14,250 bases of DNA, taken from the NCBI GenBank assembly GCA_018257865.1, contig JAEUBA010000272.1, positions 1 through 14,250 on the forward strand, read 5' to 3'. Origin of the DNA: Stereocaulon alpinum. Its lineage: Eukaryota; Ascomycota; Lecanoromycetes; Lecanorales; Stereocaulaceae. A program made the translations under genes and the position numbers. The notes beneath the pieces are model-generated. The model worked only from the letters and a program-made list of their open reading frames with translations. It did not search any database and was not told where the DNA came from. Shown piece after piece: positions 1 through 6,416 of the stretch (positions are counted from its first letter, which is position 1; each line of letters begins with the position of its first letter).

Positions 1-126
1 TCTAGAAAGGTTTCTTTCGCGTCTAGAGGGCCTTCAACCCCCCTAGATTTCCTAATAATATAAGAGAATACCCTTATTAGTATATATAGATACTAGAATA
101 GGCGTATAAATCAATCAATCAATCAA
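1..126 (+). repeat. Left terminal inverted repeat (126 bp)
   Basis: It matches the reverse complement of 2280-2406 with four transitions and one 1-bp indel in a C run (six versus seven). The outermost bases form a small hairpin, with GAAAG (5-9) and CTTTC (14-18) around a GTTT loop. The inner edge is a TCAA microsatellite of four copies (111-126), one of the few places where CpA survives. The repeat may continue to the left of the window. Confidence 0.95.
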
Positions 127-2279
127 GATCTGTATAGAAATGTTCCTAAAGCTTTAATAGTTTGCTTAAATTACCGTTAATTAGTATAGTAACGAATAGA
201 GAACGTAACGCCCGACCGGTAGAAAAGTATTTCGACTTATTAAAGTATTAAAACTATTCGCTATTATCGTCTAGAAGACCTAACGTAATATAAGTAGCCT
301 AGAAGGTTAGGTATAAAATAGTATTAATAGTATAAATAGCCGTAAAACTAGTAGGCCCCTAGATAACTATAAGTAGTATACGTAAGTAAAAACGCTCGCC
401 CTATACTAGTCCGTAATAATATATCCGGCTAATTATACGGCCCCGTTACTAAGGTATCTAGCGCCGTTCACCTTTCTTACTATAGTAGACGTAATACTCT
501 AGGAAATTATAGTATAGAAGGTAGCGGCTATTAGTATATTTAGTATTATACCGTAAAAAGCTAGTAAGGGTTATCTTAGCTTCTTTAAGTACTTATATAA
601 GGTTAATAATATCCTTACGGAAATATACCTACTACTCGTTAGGTAGGTATAGTACTAATCGAAGTATTAGCGGATCTTTATTATAATTCCGGAACTCGAA
701 TAGGTTCTACGTAGCCTAGTATAGACTAATATAATAACCGTTAAGATACTATATAATTTCGTTATATTCGTCGGCGAGCTTTAAAGTCGTATAGTCTATA
801 CCTTTATATATATATTTATATATATACTTAATAGCACTAACTAATACGTATACCTCTATATTAATATATATAAAGTATTTGCGAGTTAGCTAGGGATTAT
901 ATAGAACTACCTAGTAGCTATCTAGTACTACCTCCTAATTATTTACTTTTTTAATCTAGGTGCGACTATTATTACGGTAATAATACTAAGGGTAACTATC
1001 TTCTATAATAGATATTTTAGGCTAAAAACTCCTTAGAAACTTTTTAGAATAGATCTACCTAAAGCCGTCTAAGTACTTAACTATATAGGGCGACTTTAGG
1101 TTCTACTACCCGTAAGGGCTATAGGTTATTTAATCTTAGATAATTTACTATAATAATCTATTAAGATTAATCGTAGGATTAGGTAGCTCTACGTAGACTA
1201 GGTTATTAATACGGCCTTAGTATAGAAAGTTATTATCTTAATAGAGAAAGAGGAGGATATATATATAGGGTAGGCCTTATTTTTAATACTTAATTATCTA
1301 TATAATCTTAAGATATCGTCTGAACTAATCTTTAAGGTCCTATATTAAAGCGGACTATTTCGTATAGAAGACGCGCGCTATTAGGTCTACGCGATTAGTA
1401 GCGGTTTAATTATTAAAGGCTGCAGCCTTAAGCTTAGGCTAGTGCGGATTTACTATTATTATTATAAAAAATATAGCCTTTCTGAAATAGTATTAGATCG
1501 CTAGGGAGTCCTAGTAATTTTAGGCTATAGATCTATCCCCTCTACTAAAGCTAGATAGTAGAATTATCCGTCGCCTAAGCGCCTCTATATAGCTATTACT
1601 AGCTAGGAGAGTATTAGAAACGCCCTAATATAAATCGCTACGGATAGTATCCTAATATTTACGATAGAAATCTAGGGTTTACTAATTAATAACTGTATAG
1701 TAATTAACTAAATATTACTAAAATAAACTACTAGCCCGCAGTATAGTAGAGTACTAATTAGGATAGGAAAAGAGATAGTAGTATAACTATATAGGTATTA
1801 TTATTATTACGGAGGCGTAAGGCCTAGTACTAACCTATATTCCCTTACGGAAAAAGGAGAACGTAGTATAAAGGAAAGTACGCAGCGTTATTATAGTTAA
1901 TAGTATAAAAGCGGGGTTCTTTACTATCCTCGCGCTATTCTATAATAATAATATCTCGAAAGCTACGGTCCTTATACTTATCCGGAAGAAAGGCTATAAC
2001 CTCTAATATAGTAGGTAGATTTATCTATCTCTTATTAGATCCCGCCTCTATAACTAATTAAAGGCGAGGATTAAGGATAATCTATATTAGGCCTATATAG
2101 GCCTAGGATCGCTTAATTTATTCCTATATAGTAGTATATATATTAATAAAAGAATTCCTATAGGAACGTATTATATTATCTAGGTTTTAGAGAAGCGGCT
2201 ACTAAAGATTAGGGTAACTACAGAGCTAAGATATCGCTATAGCGGTCGGATTATAAAAGTATAGTTAAGTAAAAGAAGG
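127..2279 (-). pseudogene. Helitron Rep (Helitron-like N plus HUH Rep), helicase missing
   Basis: Helitron Rep proteins are HUH endonucleases that nick DNA for rolling-circle transposition. On the minus strand the order matches the family. The N-terminal Helitron-like domain (about 2100-1740) includes YYVLLFP near 1848-1868. The Rep core (about 1600-480) includes VDLIARVF and GLPYIYILL, then a segment reading IKYIYKYIYKG (about 835-800), which holds the spaced tyrosines of the third Rep motif. The linker region before the helicase follows (about 470-125), with GERFYLR and STGRALRSLFVT. The metal-binding HUH pair, normally His-Ala-His, reads Tyr-Ile-Tyr at 1259-1267, a RIP-type loss. One frameshift lies between about 1848 and 1573; from there to about 125 a single frame holds, with stops mostly at Gln/Trp positions. 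Similarity ends exactly where the left inverted repeat begins, just before the PIF1 helicase would start. Identification rests on motif recognition. Confidence 0.88.
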
Positions 2280-2406
2280 TTAATTAATTGATTGATTTAT
2301 ACGCCTATTCTAGTATCTATATATACTAATAAGGGTATTCTCTTATATTATTAGGAAATCTAGGGGGGGTTAAAGGCTCTCTAGACGCGAAAGAAACCTT
2401 TCTAGA
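2280..2406 (-). repeat. Right terminal inverted repeat (127 bp)
   Basis: Inverted partner of 1-126. The inner TCAA tract is partly converted here: read on the minus strand it is two TCAA followed by two TTAA. This is the C-to-T change expected from RIP. The outer boundary at 2406 is where similarity to the left copy can last be tested, because the left copy reaches the window edge. Confidence 0.95.
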
Positions 2407-3409
2407 GTCGCCCCTTCTAGCTAAAAACTTTCGCTTATTAGCTTACTTATTATCCTACTCTACCTATTTAACCTTACTACTAGGCTCTATAATACTAGTA
2501 ATAATAATCTCCGCTACCCTAATAAGCTCTATAATACTTTAGTAGCTCCGCCGCCTTTAGCTTCTACTTACACTTAGGCTTCTTTATCTTTAGGGTTTTT
2601 ATTACCAGTTCTACTCTAATAGGGAGTTTAGACTAGGAGAGCTATTCCTTAGTAAGTTAATACTATATTAGGAGTCCTAACCTAACTAGCTATCTTATAG
2701 CCGCTCTTATACTAGTAACCTTAGTTAGTATAGTCCTAATATTATACCTCTTTAATAAGCTCCCTTTAAGTATCGCTAAGCTTTAGGTAGTATAGGAGAA
2801 TATACTTTATATCTTAATTCCTCTATCTATAACTATAGCGGGTACTGCGGACCCCTAGTACTTTTACTTTATAAAGGAAGTAGTTAAACCTATTCTTTTT
2901 ACTTTAGAGTTAGACTATTATTAAGCTTTCTACCTTCCTAAACTTTAGGTAGTAGTTATACCTTTCTCTAAATAATAGTTTATTCTATATAGGTATATAA
3001 GAGTACTTAGGAATAGTATCCTTATATACCTCCTACTACTTAATCTACTTCGCTATTACCTAGCCTTATATCTTTTTAGCTAGGATACCTACGTCTTAAT
3101 ACTCCTTAATATCTATTTTTAGGTTATATTAATATACCTTTCTCCTTATTATTATTACTACTTAATCCTAATCCTTTACCTTAAGCTCCTATAAGGCCTA
3201 TTCTTCCTTTTCTAGTAATAGGGTTAGGCGTATTAGGCGCGCCCTTCCTCTCCTTCCCTATAGTCTCCTATAGATTAAGCGGTTACCTTTAATTATTAAG
3301 GGGTATACTCCCCTTAGTACTTAGTATCTTATAACTAGGGCGTTTAGATAGGTTTAGATAGGTATAATAACTACTTCCGCTTCTAGGACCTAAACTAGTA
3401 TTACCTTAT
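2407..3409 (-). pseudogene. LINE ORF2, C-terminal piece
   Basis: This is the end of the LINE polyprotein. Reading from 3409 downwards it opens with LEAEV and YLNALVIRY, a segment typical of the region after RT in fungal LINEs. A basic stretch follows (RRLxGRRGRARLIR, about 3285-3230). Near 2850-2790 is a decayed Cys/His zinc-knuckle region reading YSYR, then KYILLYY, where C and H codons have become Tyr (TGT to TAT, CAT to TAT). The reading frame (codons starting on plus positions divisible by three) continues to about 2574; the true stop cannot be picked because many Gln codons are now TAA/TAG. Positions 2407-2573 show no recognisable coding signal and are probably LINE 3' untranslated sequence. 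The piece begins at the CTTAT target duplication of the small LTR element. Confidence 0.85.
3405..3409. repeat. Target-site duplication CTTAT, left copy
   Basis: These five bases directly flank the left LTR of the small LTR element. They match 4445-4449 exactly after the right LTR. The same codon (AAG on the minus strand) of the LINE ORF is present at both copies, which proves insertion into the LINE. Confidence 0.93.
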
Positions 3410-3563
3410 TATTAACCCGGTAACTATAGGCGCAGTCTACCGCTGAACCCCTAAGAGTAAAACTCAAAATATTCGGTGCTTGCTAGGGCGATACTATTAG
3501 ACTATATATAGCTTAGTAGTCTAGGGGTGCGGTATACCTACGGTATACCCTAGAGCCCTAATA
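3410..3563 (-). repeat. Left LTR (3' LTR) of the small LTR element
   Basis: This copy differs from the right copy at 13 positions, all transitions. Eight of these form four paired CG/TA differences. It contains the palindrome GGTATACC twice in tandem near 3531-3549. The last base of the canonical CA end is preserved as TA. Confidence 0.93.
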
Positions 3564-3576
3564 ATTATCCCCCCCC
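3564..3576 (-). other. Polypurine tract of the small LTR element
   Basis: The plus strand reads ATTA then T and eight C. On the minus strand this is eight G followed by ATAAT, directly upstream of the 3' LTR, where plus-strand DNA priming occurs in LTR elements. It sets the orientation of the element as leftward. Confidence 0.75.
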
Positions 3577-3665
3577 TAGGGCGACGTCTACGGCGCCTCC
3601 TAGTAGGGTAGAAAAATATCGTTCCCCTATAATAAGCTCGAATATTTAGTATAAGTCGGGTTATA

Positions 3666-4108
3666 AGGCCCCTAAAGGGCGCCCTACTAGAATTATTCGT
3701 GCCCGAAGGACTTAGCGAAATAATAAGTTAAAGCCTATAAAGGATACTTCTAGTTAGCGGCCTCCCTAAAGGACGCTTCCGCTAGGTAGTAGGCCCCTAA
3801 AGGGCGCCCCTACCGGATTATTCGTACCCGAAGGACTTAGCGAAATAAGAAAGTTAAAGCCCGCGAAGGGAACTTCTAGTTAGCGGCCTCCCTAAAGGAC
3901 GCTTCCGCTAGGTAGTAGGCCCCCGAAGGGCGCCCCTACCGGAATATTCGTACCTAAAGGACTTAGCGAATAAAGATAGTAGCCCCTATAAAGGGCGATT
4001 CCGCTAGATAGTAGGCCCCTATAGGGCGCCCCTATTAATATTATTTATACCTAAAGGACTTAGCGATATAATATAGTTAAAGCCCCTAGCGAAAATTTAT
4101 TACTACAG
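3666..4108. repeat. Internal tandem array, four copies of a ~125-bp unit
   Basis: Units begin with AGGCCC at 3666, 3791, 3917 and 4013, giving spacings of 125, 126 and 96 bp. Each unit contains a GGGCGCCC-type block and the phrase AAGGACTTAGCGA. Copies 1 and 2 are full length; copy 3 lacks about 30 bp in its second half; copy 4 runs out near 4108. Each unit also carries short inverted GGCCCC...GGGGC-like blocks. The array is richer in G+C than its surroundings. A hairpin-forming CTACGC...GCGTAG sequence follows near 4110-4130. No coding role is apparent; the array is probably part of the untranslated interior of the LTR element. Confidence 0.88.
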
Positions 4109-4290
4109 GCTACGCGCTAAAGCAGCGTAGTAGGGTTAGGACGGTAGAAACCCTATTAGGTCGCTTAGTAGCTAATTATAGCTACCGCCCCCTAAAAAAA
4201 TCCCTTAGAAATTACCCCCTTAACGGTATTAAACCCTAGACCTTTATAATTCGGGTTAAGATTATTAAGCTTTATTATACCGAATATACT

Positions 4291-4444
4291 TATTAACCTA
4301 GTAACTATAGGCGCAGTCTACCGCTAAACCCCTAAGGGTAAAACTCAAAATATTCGGTACTTACTAGGGCGATACTATTAGACTATATATAGCTTAGTAG
4401 TCCGGGGGTGCGGTATACCCGCGGTATACCCCGGAGCCCTAACA
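4291..4444 (-). repeat. Right LTR (5' LTR) of the small LTR element
   Basis: Direct repeat of 3410-3563 at an offset of 881 bp. It starts TATTAACC and ends CCCTAACA, keeping the canonical CA. It is the less mutated copy at its CpG sites: four CG dinucleotides here are TA in the left copy. Tandem GGTATACC palindromes lie near 4412-4430. Confidence 0.93.
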
Positions 4445-4449
4445 CTTAT
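4445..4449. repeat. Target-site duplication CTTAT, right copy
   Basis: Exact match to 3405-3409, directly after the right LTR. It is also LINE coding sequence. Confidence 0.93.
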
Positions 4450-4593
4450 ATACTCTAAGTACTATCTATAGGTAGTCGTTCTATATTATCGCGAGCGTCT
4501 TAACGTGCTTTTCTACGGCTCCCCGCCCCCTAGTAGGGGTATACTATATCGGAGTAGTAAATATAAGTATAGGCCTTACTACTATACTATATA

Positions 4594-4598
4594 CCTTC
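4594..4598. repeat. Target-site duplication CCTTC, left copy
   Basis: Five bases directly before the left chromovirus LTR, identical to 11729-11733 directly after the right LTR. Confidence 0.95.
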
Positions 4599-4870
4599 TA
4601 TAAGGTAGTAAGTCCTCTTTTATATAGAGCTGCGTAGTAGCTAGGCACGTAATCACTATTATAGGGTTAATAGATAGGTAAGTGCGAGTATAATTTATAG
4701 ATTACTAGTAGAGCTAATAACTTAGGAGGTAAGAAGGAATTCGAGGCGTACGCGATTCTTTAAGTCCCTAGCTAAGCCCGCTTACTAAGCGTACTAAGAA
4801 CTTCGCCTAATATACTAGAAACCTACTAAGTATACTAGGCCTAGTACTAATATTCGCCTTCCGCCTTATA
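4599..4870 (-). repeat. Chromovirus 3' LTR (272 bp)
   Basis: Starts TATAAGGTAG and ends CCGCCTTATA; the ends are RIP forms of the canonical TG...CA and form a short inverted repeat (TATAAGG...CCTTATA). Same length as 11457-11728, with nine transition differences. Because the element is leftward, this copy is the 3' LTR. Confidence 0.96.
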
Positions 4871-4885
4871 ATTATCCTCCCCCTT
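4871..4885 (-). other. Chromovirus polypurine tract
   Basis: Read on the minus strand this is AAGGGGGAGGATAAT, directly adjoining the 3' LTR. It is the expected priming site for plus-strand DNA synthesis and fixes the orientation. It shares the ending GGATAAT with the polypurine tract of the small LTR element at 3564-3576. Confidence 0.85.
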
Positions 4886-5480
4886 AGGAGGTTTAGTCCC
4901 TAAGCCTTATTATAGGTTAACCCTAGTAGTAGTAATATTACTACTTATAGGCTTAATACCTATAAAGCTTACGACCCTAGTAACATAGTTATTACAACTT
5001 AGTATAAAGTAGCAGCGTATCACGGAATAGTAGCGCGTTTCGCGAATTACTTTACTTTTAAGGTAGCGAACGTAGTAGTATATTCCGCACTTACTAAACC
5101 TTATAATAATTCGTCTAATCTTCTTTCTACTAATAAGTAATATTAAGCTTCTAATAATAGTAAGTACTTATCTCCTAATCCTTACGTATTATTAAGCGTC
5201 GGTATTAGTAGTATTACTATAGTAGCTTAATATTCTTACGGTAGTAAGGTAGCTTACTTACTAAGGTATTTAAATCTAGCGTATTAATCTTAGTTAGTTA
5301 AGTATTATAGCCTAATATAGTAATCTCGCGAATCTCCTAATACCGCCTTAGACTGCTACTTTCTTTTCGACTCTTAAATACTTACGTAACTATAGAAGGA
5401 ATATACTAATAATATTAGTAGTACTATTACTATTAACCCCTCGCTACTATAGCCCTTTAGGGCGCTTCTTACCTTTACTG
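4886..5480. other. Chromovirus 3' region without recognisable coding
   Basis: No convincing reading frame or repeat was found on either strand in this interval. It is probably 3' untranslated sequence of the chromovirus. One small patch near 4983-5026 keeps several CpA/TpG dinucleotides (for example around the CATAG and TTACAAC bases), unlike nearly all the surrounding sequence. Confidence 0.5.
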
Positions 5481-5489
5481 CGTACGTAA

Positions 5490-6400
5490 TTAACTGATAA
5501 GTAAGGGAGAACGCGAAGTTAGGTTAATAGCAGGTATAGTAGCTTCCCCCTTAACTAGGGCTACCTCCTTACCTCCTATCTTACCTAAGGCTACCTCCTC
5601 TCCTACCTCGCAGCTACCTCCTATTATAGGGGCTTTTATATTACTACTACCTCCTCCTCCTACTCCGCTAGCTCCGCTACCGCTAGGCTAGGGCTCTACC
5701 CCTCTTAGTAAGTATTCCGTATCTAGTAAGAGGGGGAGAATATAAGGAATTATACTAAGGTATCTATAGCTCGCGCTTACTTATATTACGTACGGGCTAT
5801 TACCTAGATCCTAGACGCTATATACGTTCGACTAGGTAAGGGTAGCTACTAACGTAAATATAGTAGGTACTTATAGGGGGGGTACCCCTACGAACCTAAT
5901 ATTATACCTACTTTATTCGCTTTTACTATATTTTCGGCTACTACTAGCCTAGAAGTTCGCGTAGCCCTTTAGGCCTAGGAAGGTAAGAATTATTTAGCTT
6001 TATATACTTAGTATAGCTTAGCTAATAAGTATAGCTACACTTATTACTACCTATCCCCTACCTCCTACCCTATCTATACCTATCCTACCCCCTACCCGCC
6101 TTACAGCGGCGCCTGCTAGCCCTTTAGGGTTAAGTATTTAGGGTAAGTTATTACTCCGTTTAGGCCTATATAGATTAGGCGTACTAATACTAGGTAGTTA
6201 TACTTAGGTACTTAGGCCTTATAGCCCTCTACTTTTTCCTTATAGCGCTTACCGCTACTAATTAGCTTTCGCTCTATAGGGCTCTTTTTAATTCTCGTAT
6301 ATACTTTTTATATAATTAGGTAGTTATACCCTTTAGGGCTAATAGATTTACCTATAAGCCTTATTTTAAGTTACTAGCTATCCCCTCTTTTATAGCCTAC
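5490..6400 (-). pseudogene. Unidentified coding-like region downstream of pol
   Basis: Between the chromodomain and the polypurine tract, minus-strand frames stay open except for TAA/TAG at likely former Gln/Trp sites. From about 6365 to 5880 one frame (plus remainder 2) gives a basic start (RIKKSPIERKLISSGKRYKE), then a segment with many stops in a Q/G-like context, then AENIVKANKVG. From about 5800 to 5490 another frame (remainder 0) gives a Gly/Ser/Glu-rich stretch (GASGVGGGGSS, then GEEVALGKIGGKEVALVKGE). I recognise no domain in either. It could be one frameshifted extra ORF of the chromovirus, two small ORFs, or noncoding sequence that stays open because of base composition. There is no evidence for an envelope protein: no signal peptide or membrane span is visible. 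Confidence 0.4.
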
Positions 6401-6416
6401 CTTATCTCTTACTTAC

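Larger units (their letters stand above)
1..2406 (-). mobile_element. TIR-bounded unit carrying a Helitron Rep relic
   Basis: This unit is delimited by near-identical inverted repeats at 1-126 and 2280-2406. Everything between them reads on the minus strand as a decayed Helitron Rep protein. Canonical Helitrons have no long terminal inverted repeats and encode Rep fused to a PIF1-type helicase; here the helicase is absent. Both outer ends read TCTAGA, so the minus strand begins with TC and carries CTAG near its 3' end, as Helitrons do. However, the flanking base at the right end does not fit the usual insertion between A and T. The right flank is the 3' side of a LINE. The left flank is outside the window, so no target duplication can be tested. 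It may be a TIR element that captured a Helitron piece, a non-canonical Helitron, or a fragment caught between two inverted copies of another repeat. Confidence 0.75.
3410..4444 (-). mobile_element. Non-autonomous LTR element (TRIM/LARD-like), 1035 bp
   Basis: Two 154-bp direct repeats (3410-3563 and 4291-4444) flank a 727-bp interior with no coding similarity. The right LTR ends TAACA, and both LTRs start TATTA, a RIP form of TGTTA; this gives the TGTTA...TAACA LTR signature. Five-base duplications CTTAT lie on both sides. A purine-rich tract read on the minus strand (complement of 3564-3576) abuts the left LTR, so the element is oriented leftward. The interior is dominated by a four-copy tandem array at 3666-4108. 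It must have been moved by proteins of another LTR element. The polypurine tract ends GGATAAT, as does that of the neighbouring chromovirus. Confidence 0.9.
4445..4598 (-). pseudogene. LINE ORF2, middle piece after the RT
   Basis: This short stretch of LINE coding sequence is trapped between the chromovirus and the small LTR element. On the minus strand it reads VYSIVVRPILIFTTPI, then YTPTRGRGAVEKHVKTL, then a segment ending IVLRVYK, characteristic of the region downstream of RT in fungal LINEs. Its codon phase (plus positions that leave remainder 2 on division by three) equals that of the right piece after subtracting 7135 bp, the length of the chromovirus plus one target copy. Stops replace expected Gln or Trp only. 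The 3' end runs straight into the CTTAT duplication, where the next LINE piece continues at 3409. Confidence 0.9.

Noticed and set aside
1200..1760. Long, nearly open plus-strand frame that looked like a transposase
   Set aside because: It is the antisense shadow of the Rep core. Minus-strand motifs fit a known family, while the plus-strand reading fits none.
1..2406. Tc1/mariner-type transposon inserted at a TA (TIRs with TCTAGA ends)
   Set aside because: No DDE transposase motif could be read on either strand. The interior matches Helitron Rep instead, and no target duplication can be tested at the window edge.
3410..3563. tRNA-derived SINE or degenerate tRNA gene in the 154-bp repeat
   Set aside because: No cloverleaf or clear A and B boxes. 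The TGTTA...TAACA ends, the second copy and the five-base target duplication show an LTR.
3666..4108. CRISPR-like or satellite array
   Set aside because: Units are contiguous, about 125 bp long and lack unique spacers. The array lies wholly inside an LTR element with its own target duplications.
5540..6110. Pro-rich or Leu/Tyr-rich plus-strand ORFs in CTACCTCC-rich stretches
   Set aside because: Low-complexity pyrimidine runs. The minus strand is the coding strand of the element and gives frames with a RIP-type stop pattern.
4886..6400. Envelope gene of an errantivirus-like element
   Set aside because: No signal peptide, cleavage site or membrane segment is visible. The element is a chromovirus by its chromodomain.
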